Shown here: one piece after another, positions 21,306 to 29,553 of the stretch | How positions within the stretch are numbered: the stretch's first letter is position 1 | Layout of the letters: every line of letters starts with the position of its first letter | Assembly (NCBI GenBank): GCA_035524275.1 | Contig: DATKPC010000007.1 | Span: forward strand, 1-29,662 | Length of the DNA: 29,662 nucleotides | DNA from: DATKPC01 sp035524275 | GTDB taxonomy: Bacteria > Pseudomonadota > Gammaproteobacteria > Burkholderiales > Burkholderiaceae_F | Reading direction: 5' to 3' | Notes under the pieces: model-generated | What the model was told of the DNA's origin: nothing | Databases searched by the model: none | What the model saw: the letters and a program-made list of their open reading frames with translations, nothing else | Translations under genes and position numbers: made by a program

Positions 21306-23783
21306 GTGTCCTTTGCCTCCTGGTGCCGAATCGCCATCCGCCGCGCGCGCGCCGTTTCGTGGGCCGTTCTCGGCACGATGCCGTTCGCCGTGATCCTGGG
21401 CACGGCGGTGCCGGCGGCAGCCCAAACGCTGGATACGACGCCCACGTCGCTCGTCGACGTGAATAGTGGTTTGTGCGTGGCTGTCGCAGGCGCTTCGACG
21501 ACGGCGGGCGCCGCCATCGTCCAGGCGAGCTGCAACGGCAGCACCGCCACCCTGTGGACTTTCCAGGCGGCGGGGTCGAACTACCGGCTGGTGTCTCAAG
21601 GCTCGGGCATGTGCCTGGACGTGCCGGGCTCGTCGAAGACCGCCGGGACGGCGCTGGTCCAGTTGCCCTGCGCCACATCGCCGGCGAACAATGAAATGTG
21701 GCAGGTCAGCAAGTCCGGCAACGCGTTCCAGGTTGCATCGGTCGCGAGCGGCATGTGCATCAATACGCAGTCCGCATCGAAGGCCGCCAGTGCACCGATG
21801 ATCCAGTGGCCGTGCCAGACGCCGGTCGGCACGACGGCCACCAACGATCAGTTCATCATCACCAACGCGCTGCTGGCATCGCCGGCGACGGAACTCGTCT
21901 CGGTCGGCACCGGCCTGTGCGTCAGCGTTCCCGCGGCCTCGACGGCGAGCGGGACCGCCCTCGTCGAGTGGCCCTGCGGCGGCCAGGCGAGCGGCAGCTG
22001 GACCCTGGTTCCGGCTCCCGGCGTCGCCGGCGCCTATCGCCTCGCGGTCAAGAGCAGCGGCATGTGCCTCAATGTCCCTGGCAACTCGAAGGCGAGCGGC
22101 ACGCAGCTGATCCAATGGCCATGCCAGACAAGCAGCGCGGCGCTGAACGATGTCTGGTACGTGAAGCCCTTCGACCAGGGCTACCACGTGGTCTCCGCGA
22201 GCAGCGGTCAATGCGTGAATGTCTCCGGCGACGCGGCCACGGCGGGCACCGCCATCGTCCAGTGGCCTTGCCAGCTTGCGGGCCAGCTCAATGACCAGTT
22301 CACCGTCAACATTCCCTCGAACCAGGTCGAAACGCTGCCGTCCACGTGGTCGTCGGTGATCCCGCTCGCCGTGACGCCTGTCGCCGCGGCCAACCTGCCG
22401 AACGGCAAGCTGATGATGTGGGCGTCCAACCAGCTCTTCTCCTTCCAGGGCGACGTCAGCAATGCGTTGACGCAGACGCAGACCGGCATCTTCGATCCCT
22501 CGACGAACGCCTCGTCGGTCGTCGTCGAGACCGCCGCCGGCTCCGACATGTTCTGCCCGGGCACGACGGTGCTCGCCGACGGCCGCCTCCTCGTGAACGG
22601 CGGCGACAGCAGCCCGAAGACGTCGATCTACGACTGGCGCACGAATGCGTGGACCGCCGATGCGACGATGAACGTCGCCCGCGGCTACGAGGCGAATACC
22701 CTGCTTTCGAACGGCTCGGCCATGACGTTCGGCGGGTCCTGGAGCGGCGGCCAAGGCAACAAGACGGCGGAAGTCTGGACGGCCGGCAGCGGCTGGCGCC
22801 TGCTGTCGGGCGTGCCGGCCACCAACGTCATCGGGCCGGATCCGCAGGGCGTCTACCGCGGCGACAACCATCTTTGGCTGTTTGCGCAGTCCAACGGCAG
22901 CGTCTTCCATGCCGGGCCGTCGGCGCAGATGAACTGGATCACGACGAGCGGTGCCGGCACGATCGCCTCCGCGGGGAACCGCGCCGACGACACCTACTCG
23001 ATCAACGGCATCGCCGTCATGTACGCCCCGGGAAAGATCCTGAAGGCGGGCGGCGCGGCGTCGTACCAGCAGAACGGGTCGACGACGACGTACGCCAACA
23101 CGCGCAGCTACCTCATCGACATCACCGGCGGCGTCGGTGCGACCCCGACCGTCACGAAGCTGAGTCCGATGAATTACGGTCGCTCGTTTGCCAACGGCGT
23201 CGTGCTGCCCGACGGCAGCGTCGTCGTCGTCGGCGGGCAGACGATTCCGCAGCCGTTCACCGATACGGCGGCCATCCTGACGCCGGAGATCTGGAACCCG
23301 AGCACGCAGCAGTTCAACCTCCTGGCACCGATGCAGGTTCCGCGTACCTATCACAGCACCGCGCTGCTTCTTCCCGACGCGCGCGTGTTCGTCGGTGGCG
23401 GCGGCCTGTGCGGCAACGGCTGCCCGCAAAACCACAGCGACGCCGAGATCCTGACACCGCCCTACCTGCTCAACATCGACGGAACCGCCGCCGCGCGGCC
23501 GGTGATCACGTCGGCGCCGCAGTCGGCGACCCGAGGCGCGACGATCGCCGTGACGACCGACCGGATCGTCGCGTCGTTTTCGCTCATGCGCCTGTCGGCA
23601 ACGACGCATACCGTGAACAATGACCAGCGCCGGATCCCGCTGCAGGCATCGGCCGTGAGCGGCACCACGTACACGCTGCCGGTCCCCGCGGATCCCGGCG
23701 TCGTGTTGCCGGGCTACTACATGCTGTTTGCGCTCGATCCGAAGGGCGTGCCGAGCGTCGCGGCAACCCTGCAGATCCCCTGA
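21306..23783 (+). CDS. Secreted galactose-oxidase-like copper radical oxidase with two ricin-B domains
   Basis: An 825-residue exported protein. A signal peptide (RR-rich start, hydrophobic core FAVILGTAVPAAAQ, about 20-40) is followed by two ricin-B beta-trefoils (about 45-336) made of six repeats, each with GxC(V/L/I) near its start and a (V/I)Q(W/x)PC-type end; these usually bind sugars. Residues about 340-825 follow fungal galactose oxidase closely: a seven-bladed kelch propeller and a C-terminal DUF1929-type domain. All key residues are present: Cys417 in DMFCPG and Tyr461 in ARGYE (the thioether-linked cofactor pair), stacking Trp479 in GGSWSGG, and copper ligands Tyr682-His683 in RTYHS and His768 in THTVN. 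The enzyme should oxidise a primary alcohol (galactose-type sugars or other alcohols) to an aldehyde and give H2O2. The start is GTG, preceded by AAGAAGGGG. Confidence 0.93.
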   Translation: MSFASWCRIAIRRARAVSWAVLGTMPFAVILGTAVPAAAQTLDTTPTSLVDVNSGLCVAVAGASTTAGAAIVQASCNGSTATLWTFQAAGSNYRLVSQGSGMCLDVPGSSKTAGTALVQLPCATSPANNEMWQVSKSGNAFQVASVASGMCINTQSASKAASAPMIQWPCQTPVGTTATNDQFIITNALLASPATELVSVGTGLCVSVPAASTASGTALVEWPCGGQASGSWTLVPAPGVAGAYRLAVKSSGMCLNVPGNSKASGTQLIQWPCQTSSAALNDVWYVKPFDQGYHVVSASSGQCVNVSGDAATAGTAIVQWPCQLAGQLNDQFTVNIPSNQVETLPSTWSSVIPLAVTPVAAANLPNGKLMMWASNQLFSFQGDVSNALTQTQTGIFDPSTNASSVVVETAAGSDMFCPGTTVLADGRLLVNGGDSSPKTSIYDWRTNAWTADATMNVARGYEANTLLSNGSAMTFGGSWSGGQGNKTAEVWTAGSGWRLLSGVPATNVIGPDPQGVYRGDNHLWLFAQSNGSVFHAGPSAQMNWITTSGAGTIASAGNRADDTYSINGIAVMYAPGKILKAGGAASYQQNGSTTTYANTRSYLIDITGGVGATPTVTKLSPMNYGRSFANGVVLPDGSVVVVGGQTIPQPFTDTAAILTPEIWNPSTQQFNLLAPMQVPRTYHSTALLLPDARVFVGGGGLCGNGCPQNHSDAEILTPPYLLNIDGTAAARPVITSAPQSATRGATIAVTTDRIVASFSLMRLSATTHTVNNDQRRIPLQASAVSGTTYTLPVPADPGVVLPGYYMLFALDPKGVPSVAATLQIP

Positions 23784-24268
23784 TGGAACGCCGTCGCGAC
23801 CGCCGCCGCATCGCGACCGGCACGCGATGGCGCGGACCGTTGGCGGCTGCATGTCTCGTCGCGGGCGTCGTCGGTCCGCTCGTGGCCGGTGCGACCGGGC
23901 CGATGGACGTGAGGGCACAGGGCGGCGCGCTTTTTCGCGGTGAATTACCGCTGAAGGGGCGAATCGCGACGCATACCAGCGATCTGCCGACCGCGGTCAT
24001 CCGCTGCGCGAACTGCCATCCGGTCGACGGCGGCGGGACGATTCGCGGCTCGCTCGCGCCGCGACTCGACGGTCGCAGCCTGACGGAGCTCGCCTCGCGC
24101 CGCGGCGGGCCCCCGGCGCGCTATGACGCGGCGTCCTTCTGCCGGCTGTTGCGCACGGGAATCGATCCGAATCGCATCCTCAACAATATGGAAATGCCCC
24201 GCTACGACCTCAGCGAGCCGCAGTGCGAGGCGCTGTGGGCGTTTCTCATCGGTGATGTGCACGGTTGA
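23783..24268 (+). CDS. Exported c-type cytochrome of the copper oxidase operon
   Basis: A 161-residue protein with a basic start and a hydrophobic signal or anchor (AAACLVAGVVGPLVAGA, about 20-37). It has one haem c site, CANCH (75-79), and candidate axial methionines at 136 and 138 (NNMEMPRYDLS), with the class I layout: a GALFRG-type start, CxxCH, then a final helix ECEALWAFLIG-like (here QCEALWAFLIGD). A single haem is expected. Its ATG overlaps the oxidase stop (TGATG) and its end overlaps the start of the Sco gene, so it is translationally coupled to both. It could pass electrons from the oxidase reaction or from the copper-maturation step to the respiratory chain. This role is inference; such a partner is not part of known fungal enzymes. 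Confidence 0.87.
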   Translation: MERRRDRRRIATGTRWRGPLAAACLVAGVVGPLVAGATGPMDVRAQGGALFRGELPLKGRIATHTSDLPTAVIRCANCHPVDGGGTIRGSLAPRLDGRSLTELASRRGGPPARYDAASFCRLLRTGIDPNRILNNMEMPRYDLSEPQCEALWAFLIGDVHG

Positions 24269-24920
24269 TCGCAGCGCGCCGCCGCGCGTCGACCACGACG
24301 GCGACAACCTCCTGTCCCGCCGCCGCTTCCTGCGCACCGGCGCCGTCGCTGCCGCCGCAAGCGCAGCCGTCGGACTGCTCGCGCCGAGGACGGGAAGCGC
24401 AGCGCCGCCGGTGCGCGTGAACGACCACGGCGGGCCGGTCTATCCGCGCATCGAAGTCCCGAACCTCGCCGTGGGGTGTTCCGACGAGACCTCGACGGGG
24501 CTACAGGAACTGCTTCGCGGACATGTGACGGCCGTTCAGCTGGTGTGGGTCGGCTGCTCGACGACCTGCCCGATCCAGGGTGCGATCTTCGAGATGACCC
24601 AGCAGTTGCTCGGCGCGCGCGTCGGCAGCGACATCCGGTTGCTGTCGATCAGCATCAATCCGCTCGAGGACTCGGTCGCGGATCTGCATTCATGGCTCGC
24701 ACGGTTCCACGCCGGCGCGGGCTGGCTTGCCGCCCGCCCGGCCGTCGAAGATCTCGACGTCCTGCAGTCCGCTTTCGGCAACACGCGAGATCCGCTGACG
24801 TCGCATTCGACGCAGGTGCAGATCGTCGACCGCACGGCGCGCCTCGTGTGGCGGACGAACGAACTGCCCTCGCCCGAGTCGATTGCCGATGTTCTGCTCG
24901 CCGCCGCGGGTCCGCGCTGA
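24255..24920 (+). CDS. Sco1/SenC-family copper chaperone with Tat signal
   Basis: A 221-residue thioredoxin-fold protein. A twin-arginine signal is visible (SRRRFLRTG, 21-29, then Ala-rich core and cleavage near 49-50). The copper-binding motif CSTTCP provides Cys101 and Cys105, preceded by QLVWVG, and His184 in LTSHSTQVQIVD is placed as the third ligand of Sco proteins. Sco proteins deliver copper or reduce cysteines in copper enzymes. In Streptomyces lividans a Sco protein is needed to mature the galactose-oxidase-like GlxA, so the link with the oxidase in this operon is natural. The ATG at 24255 overlaps the end of the cytochrome gene by 14 bases; GTG at 24252 is one codon upstream in frame. 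A possible short hairpin (CCCGC/GCGGG) follows the stop at 24928-24941. Confidence 0.9.
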   Translation: MCTVDRSAPPRVDHDGDNLLSRRRFLRTGAVAAAASAAVGLLAPRTGSAAPPVRVNDHGGPVYPRIEVPNLAVGCSDETSTGLQELLRGHVTAVQLVWVGCSTTCPIQGAIFEMTQQLLGARVGSDIRLLSISINPLEDSVADLHSWLARFHAGAGWLAARPAVEDLDVLQSAFGNTRDPLTSHSTQVQIVDRTARLVWRTNELPSPESIADVLLAAAGPR

Positions 24921-25178
24921 AGCCGGACCCGCCGTGGCGGGACGAAAGCTCCTTCGGGGCGGCCGACGCAGCGGCGTGGTGCGTTGCCTTGATCACGGAT
25001 TCCCGTCGCGTCGCGACAACTCGCCAGCGAACGACAGCGCGTCGTTTCGTCATCAGGAAACCCGGGTTGCCCCGATAACCGACACCGATCCTCCGATGAA
25101 TTGATTTCATTTCAGCCGGCGCCACCGCCTGCCTACAGTGGACTCCGTCGCAGGCCACCCGACCTGCACACGTTCCGC

Positions 25179-25184
25179 AAGGAG
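25179..25184 (+). promoter_or_regulatory. Ribosome binding site deciding the bdhA start
   Basis: AAGGAG lies six bases before the GTG at 25191. It selects GTG over the in-frame ATG at 25101, which would add 30 residues that do not resemble the family. Confidence 0.75.
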
Positions 25185-25190
25185 TCCACC

Positions 25191-25973
25191 GTGTTCATCG
25201 GCAAGACTGCGCTCGTTACCGGCTCCACCTCGGGCATAGGCCTGGGCATCGCACGCACCCTGGCCGCGCAGGGCGCAAACGTCATTCTCAACGGCTTCGG
25301 CGAAGCCGCTGCCGTCAGCCGCCTCACGCGGGAACTCGCCGAAACCCACGACGTCCAGGTGCGTTACGACGGGGCCGACATGAGCCAGCCCGACGCGATC
25401 GCCGCCATGATGGGCAAGGCGCTGTCGGAATTCGGCTGCATCGATCTGCTCGTCAACAATGCCGGCATCCAGCACGTCGCGCCGGTCGATGAATTCCCGG
25501 TCGACCGGTGGAATGCGATCCTCGCGATCAACCTGACGGCCAATTTTCATACCACGCGGCTCGCGCTTCCGGCGATGAAGCGAAAGGGCTCCGGTCGCAT
25601 CGTCCATATCGCGTCCGCCCATGCCTTGGTGGCGAGCCCCTACAAATCGGCCTACGTCGCGGCCAAGCACGGCGTTGCCGGATTTACGAAGGCGGTCGCG
25701 CTCGAAGTTGCCGAGCTGGGAATAACCGTCAATGCCGTCTGCCCCGGCTATGTGCTGACGCCGCTGGTCGAAAAGCAGATTCCGGACACCGCAAAGGCGC
25801 GAGGCCTCAGCGCCGACGAAGTCGTTCGCAACGTCTTGCTGGCGGCGCAGCCGACGAAGAAATTCGTGACGGTCGAGCAGGTCGCCGCACTGACCGCCTA
25901 CCTGTGCTCCGACGATGCCGCCTCGATCACGGGGGCGATCCTACCCATCGAGGGCGGCTGGACTGCGCATTGA
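25191..25973 (+). CDS. bdhA: D-3-hydroxybutyrate dehydrogenase
   Basis: A 260-residue short-chain dehydrogenase that oxidises D-3-hydroxybutyrate to acetoacetate with NAD, the last step of polyhydroxybutyrate use. The GSTSGIGLG nucleotide motif begins at residue 11. With the GTG start every residue known in the Pseudomonas fragi enzyme falls at the same number: Gln94, catalytic Ser142, His144, Lys152, Tyr155, Lys159, Gln196 and Trp257, and the total length is the same. This confirms both the function and the start. It is followed, after 170 bases, by a patatin-like gene in the same direction, a pairing I recall from Burkholderiales, which suggests a joint role in PHB or lipid use. The 270 bases between it and the sco gene show no clear promoter. 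Confidence 0.95.
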   Translation: MFIGKTALVTGSTSGIGLGIARTLAAQGANVILNGFGEAAAVSRLTRELAETHDVQVRYDGADMSQPDAIAAMMGKALSEFGCIDLLVNNAGIQHVAPVDEFPVDRWNAILAINLTANFHTTRLALPAMKRKGSGRIVHIASAHALVASPYKSAYVAAKHGVAGFTKAVALEVAELGITVNAVCPGYVLTPLVEKQIPDTAKARGLSADEVVRNVLLAAQPTKKFVTVEQVAALTAYLCSDDAASITGAILPIEGGWTAH

Positions 25974-26040
25974 CCGGCGGGCTTTTTCGTGAGGCCGAAC
26001 CGTTGCCACCGCCCCGTCCTTCGAGAAAAACCCGAGGAGA

Positions 26041-26064
26041 ATGACGATGGAGAAGTTGGGGTAA
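26041..26064 (+). other. Seven-codon ORF with a good ribosome site before the patatin gene
   Basis: ATG at 26041 to TAA at 26064 encodes MTMEKLG and is preceded by CGAGGAGA. It could be a leader peptide, a remnant of a lost gene, or chance. It lies in the 170-base gap between bdhA and the patatin-like gene. Confidence 0.25.
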
Positions 26065-26143
26065 AGGCCACGGCGTGCCGCCGATCACGGGCGCCGGCGC
26101 ACCGGTGTCCCATTCAACCCGTATGGCACGGCGGAGACCGACA

Positions 26144-27283
26144 ATGAGCTCGACATCGGCCAATCAGGCGGCAAGCCCACCCGAAGGCACGGCTCGCCGG
26201 ATCGGCCTGTCCGGCCAGGTGGTGCTGGTGCTGCAGGGTGGCGGTGCGTTGGGCGCCTATCAGGTTGGCGTGTACGAGGCGATGCACGAGGCCGGTATCG
26301 AGCCCGATTGGGTCATCGGCACGTCGATCGGCGCCATCAACGCGGCGCTGATTGCCGGCAACGAACCCGGACTTCGCATGGAGCGCCTCAACGCGTTCTG
26401 GCGTCAGGTCGAGAAGCCGGCGACGATGGCCAACCCGCTGGATTGGTTCGGCTGGGGCAACTGGGCCGCGAACATGAGCACCGTGATGCGCGGCATCCCG
26501 GGTTTCTTCCAACCCAATTCGGGAGCCCTCCGCGGCGCACGTGCCCTCCTGGGCGTGGAATCCGCCGCGTACTACAGCACCGAACCGCTGCGGCACACGC
26601 TCGGCGATCTGGTGGATTTCAAGAGCCTCCAGCGCGGCTCCTCGCGGCTGACGGTCGGCGCGGTCAACGCCTGCACCGGAGCGATGCGCTACTTCGACAG
26701 CCTGAAGGAATCGCTTTGCGTCGAGCACGTCATGGCCTCGGGTGCACTGCCGCCCGCGTTTCCGGCGGTGCGCGTCGATGGCGAGCCGTATTGGGACGGC
26801 GGCCTGTATTCCAATACGCCGATCGAGGCCGTTCTCGACGACAATCCGCGGCGCGACTCGCTGATCTTTGCGGTCAATGTGTGGCACCAGACCGCGCCGG
26901 AACCCGAATCGATCTGGCAGGTGATGGGACGCCAGAAAGACATCCAGTTCGCCAGCCGCGCGGACAGTCATATTGCGCGGCAGAAACAGATCCATCGTCT
27001 TCGCCACGTCATTCGTCAGTTGACGCAGCATCTGCCGGCATCCCAGCGGGACGAGCCCGCCGTCAAGGAGTTGTCGTCGTGGGGCTGCGGAACGACGATG
27101 CACGTCGTGCACCTGCTTGCGCCGCGTCTCGAGGGCGAGGACCACACCAAGGACATCGACTTCACGGCCGCCGGCGTCAAGGCGCGTCGCGAGGCGGGCT
27201 ACGCCGACACCCGGAACATGATCGAACGTTCGCCCTGGCGCGAACCGACCGATCCGATCGAGGGTGTGGTGGAACACCGGTAG
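26144..27283 (+). CDS. Patatin-like phospholipase, DUF3734 type
   Basis: A 379-residue lipid acyl hydrolase. The oxyanion motif GGGALG (32-37), nucleophile elbow GTSIG with Ser61, and DGG with Asp218 (YWDGGLYSNTP) form the Ser-Asp dyad of patatins. The C-terminal 150 residues (from about IFAVNVW to the end) match the region I recall as DUF3734, often fused to patatin domains in PHB-producing bacteria. The start at 26144 was chosen for its GGAG ribosome site seven bases upstream and for the family length; the frame is open further upstream but with basic, unlikely sequence. The neighbour bdhA suggests a role in intracellular PHB or membrane-lipid turnover; neither substrate is proven. Confidence 0.9.
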   Translation: MSSTSANQAASPPEGTARRIGLSGQVVLVLQGGGALGAYQVGVYEAMHEAGIEPDWVIGTSIGAINAALIAGNEPGLRMERLNAFWRQVEKPATMANPLDWFGWGNWAANMSTVMRGIPGFFQPNSGALRGARALLGVESAAYYSTEPLRHTLGDLVDFKSLQRGSSRLTVGAVNACTGAMRYFDSLKESLCVEHVMASGALPPAFPAVRVDGEPYWDGGLYSNTPIEAVLDDNPRRDSLIFAVNVWHQTAPEPESIWQVMGRQKDIQFASRADSHIARQKQIHRLRHVIRQLTQHLPASQRDEPAVKELSSWGCGTTMHVVHLLAPRLEGEDHTKDIDFTAAGVKARREAGYADTRNMIERSPWREPTDPIEGVVEHR

Positions 27284-27434
27284 TCGCGTTCACGTCCGCG
27301 ACACAGCGACAAGACGTCCTCCAGAAGACTTTCGGGATCCAGGTGATCAAGGGCTCGGCCATACGCCCCGGGGCGCCTGGTGTCGGCAGGCAGGATTCTT
27401 GCATCCAGCATCGTCATCACGTGACGGTGCCGAC

Positions 27435-28460
27435 ATGACCGCGATCTGGCTGGCAGCCACGGCCTGTGTCGCGACGATGGGTCTTGCGATCCAGCGCGGC
27501 GCGACCTGCACGGTCGCGGCGGTCGATGAGGTGCTCACGCATCGACGAACTCGCCGCCTGCTGGCGATGCTTGAAGCGTCGCTTTGGGTCGCCGGAGGAC
27601 TGGCGCTTGCACAGCGTGGACATCTGCCTGGCGCCATGCCCGACAGCTTTGCGCCCAGCGGGTGGACGGTCGCCGGCGGCGCCTTGCTGGGCCTGGGGGC
27701 CTGGATCAACCGGGCCTGCGTGTTCGGCGCGGTGGCGCGGCTTGGTTCCGGGGAGTGGGCTTATGCGATCACGCCCCTGGGATTTTTCGTCGGCTGCCTG
27801 AGCGAGATGACCCTTTTCCGTCGGCCTCACGCCGAGGCGCTCGGCGTCGCCTCGCCGCTTTTCCAGGCCATCGACATCTTTGTACCGGTTTTCGTGCTCT
27901 TCGTCCTTTGGCGCATCGGAGCCGGCCTGCGGTCACGAAGCGACCGCGATCCGGACGCCCGGCCCCATCAAATGATCTGGAACCCGCACTCCGCGACCGT
28001 GGTGATCGGCGTGAGTTTCGTGATCACGCTGCTGCTGGTGGGCCGCTGGGCCTACACCGATGTCCTGGCCGATCTTGCACAAGCGATGAGCGGCGCGCCG
28101 GGTGACCTGGCGTTGCCGGCCGTGCTGTTGCTGGCCTTGTATGGCGGCGCGTTGGTCGGCGGGTGGACCACGGGGCGCTGGCGCTCGACGGTCGTCTCGG
28201 CATCGCAACTGCTGCGATGCTTTGTGGGCGGCCTGGTGATGGCTTGGGGCAGCCTGATGATCCCCGGCTCGAATGACGGCCTGATTCTTATCGGCATTCC
28301 CCTGATTCGTCCCTACGCCTGGCTGGGCTTCGCCAGCATGTTCTGTGCAATTGCCGCCGCGATGCTGGCACAGCGCGCGTGGTCACGCAGCCGCCCGACC
28401 GCGCCAGCACCAGCGCAAGCGGGCATGGGCGCCCATCGCACGGCGGCCAAGGACGACTGA
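27435..28460 (+). CDS. YeeE/YedE-family sulfur (thiosulfate-type) transporter
   Basis: A 341-residue inner-membrane protein with about nine to ten hydrophobic segments. It carries the family motifs RGATCTVAAVDE, NRACVFGAVARLGSGE and GSLMIPGSNDGLILIGIP, in which the cysteines (here in ATCTV, RACVFG and VGCLSE) are those that guide thiosulfate through YeeE-type (TsuA) transporters. It is a full-length single-gene form, not the two half-size YeeE/YedE proteins. The start at 27435 begins at the first membrane helix; a weak ribosome site precedes it. The next gene is a LysR regulator 71 bases downstream in the same direction, a likely regulatory partner. The tail after 310 is Ala/Pro-rich and probably disordered. 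Confidence 0.88.
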   Translation: MTAIWLAATACVATMGLAIQRGATCTVAAVDEVLTHRRTRRLLAMLEASLWVAGGLALAQRGHLPGAMPDSFAPSGWTVAGGALLGLGAWINRACVFGAVARLGSGEWAYAITPLGFFVGCLSEMTLFRRPHAEALGVASPLFQAIDIFVPVFVLFVLWRIGAGLRSRSDRDPDARPHQMIWNPHSATVVIGVSFVITLLLVGRWAYTDVLADLAQAMSGAPGDLALPAVLLLALYGGALVGGWTTGRWRSTVVSASQLLRCFVGGLVMAWGSLMIPGSNDGLILIGIPLIRPYAWLGFASMFCAIAAAMLAQRAWSRSRPTAPAPAQAGMGAHRTAAKDD

Positions 28461-28531
28461 GCCGTGGAAGCAACCGGCGCGGGTGAGGATGATGCTGTAA
28501 ATTTGAACGTCCTTGATCGACCCTACACACG

Positions 28532-29425
28532 ATGGAGCTCTACCAGATTCGATATTTCCTGGCGGTCGCGGACACCTTGAACTTCACGCGCGCGTCGGAA
28601 CGGTCGTTCGTGTCGCAGCCGGCGCTGACCAAGGCCATACAGCGCCTGGAGGAGGCGATCGGCGGGCGGTTGTTCGACCGTACGAAGAATTCGGTCCAGC
28701 TGACCGAATTGGGCCGCGGCATGTTGCCGAATTTCCGCCAGATCTATGAATCGGCCAACCATGCGCGCGAACAGGCGCGCCGGCTGATCGACGCGCACAA
28801 GGAAGTGGTACGTGTCGGGGTGATGTGTACGATCGATTTCGATCAAGTCTTGCCCGGACTCGTCGAGAGCCAGAACGGCCGCACCCAGGTGGAACTGAGC
28901 TTCCGCGAGGGCAATCTCGAAGCGCTGACCGAAACGCTCGACCAGGGCGACGTCGACGTTTGCTTGATGTGCTCGCCCTACGAGATACCGAAGCGTTTCG
29001 CCTCGACGCCGCTATTCAGCGAAGACTACGTGCTGGCGATCGGCGACGACCACCGGTTCGGCGACCGGAAGAGCGTCGAGATGAGCGAGCTGGACCGCGA
29101 GGGCTACTGCGAACGGGTGATGTGCGAGTTTTCGACGTATATCGAGCGCTTGCTGCGCGACCGCGGTGTCCGGCTGGAAGTGGTGCAGCGGTCAGCGCGC
29201 GAGGATTGGATACAGGCGATGGTCCGCGCGAACTTCGGCGTCGCTTTCATGCCGATTTCGATTGCCCAAGCGGCTGGGCTGAAATACGTGACCATGTCCG
29301 ACGTTCCGATCGTTCGCGAAATCAGCGTGGTGACCCACGCCGAACGTCCTGCGACCACGGCCCAGCAGGCGGTCATCGATTCGCTGCGAGCGCATGCGTG
29401 GAAACCGGGTCGCGTGACGCCCTGA
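28532..29425 (+). CDS. LysR-family transcriptional regulator with five cysteines
   Basis: A 297-residue regulator. The winged helix-turn-helix spans residues 1-60 (MELYQIRYFLAVADTLNFTR, then FVSQPALTKAIQRLEEAIGG), followed by a linker helix and a LysR substrate-binding domain from about residue 92. The end of the sensor domain (REDWIQAMVRANFGVAFMPI) is like the OxyR/CysB-related group. It has five cysteines in the sensor part: 99, 144, 147, 193 and 198, with a C-x2-C pair (CLMC, 144-147) and a C-x4-C pair (193-198). It follows the sulfur transporter gene in the same direction and may respond to a thiol, sulfane sulfur or oxidant signal; this is an inference from position and cysteine content. 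A TTGATC-type stretch upstream is not accompanied by a clear -10 box. Confidence 0.93.
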   Translation: MELYQIRYFLAVADTLNFTRASERSFVSQPALTKAIQRLEEAIGGRLFDRTKNSVQLTELGRGMLPNFRQIYESANHAREQARRLIDAHKEVVRVGVMCTIDFDQVLPGLVESQNGRTQVELSFREGNLEALTETLDQGDVDVCLMCSPYEIPKRFASTPLFSEDYVLAIGDDHRFGDRKSVEMSELDREGYCERVMCEFSTYIERLLRDRGVRLEVVQRSAREDWIQAMVRANFGVAFMPISIAQAAGLKYVTMSDVPIVREISVVTHAERPATTAQQAVIDSLRAHAWKPGRVTP

Positions 29426-29553
29426 TCCCAGGAGCCGACTCATGCACGCCGCGTCCCTTCCGGATGCGGCTGATCGATGACGATCGAGCGGCCGTTACGC
29501 AGTCGATGCGCCTGCGGGCCGGCGCGTCGGCGCGGTCCGTCTCGAGGCGCGGC

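Noticed and set aside
21246..23918. Very long minus-strand frame opposite the copper oxidase gene
   Set aside because: Arg/Asp/His-rich composition without domains; it mirrors the codon bias of the oxidase gene on the other strand.
24928..24941. CCCGCC-GT-GGCGGG after the sco gene
   Set aside because: Only five pairs remain with a possible loop size, and no T tract follows, so it was not listed as a terminator.
25101..25139. TTGATT and TACAGT upstream of bdhA as a promoter
   Set aside because: The spacing is 27 bases, too long for a sigma-70 promoter.
29442..29480. Twelve-codon ORF with CAGGAG upstream after the LysR gene
   Set aside because: Too short to support as a gene and with no visible role; probably chance.
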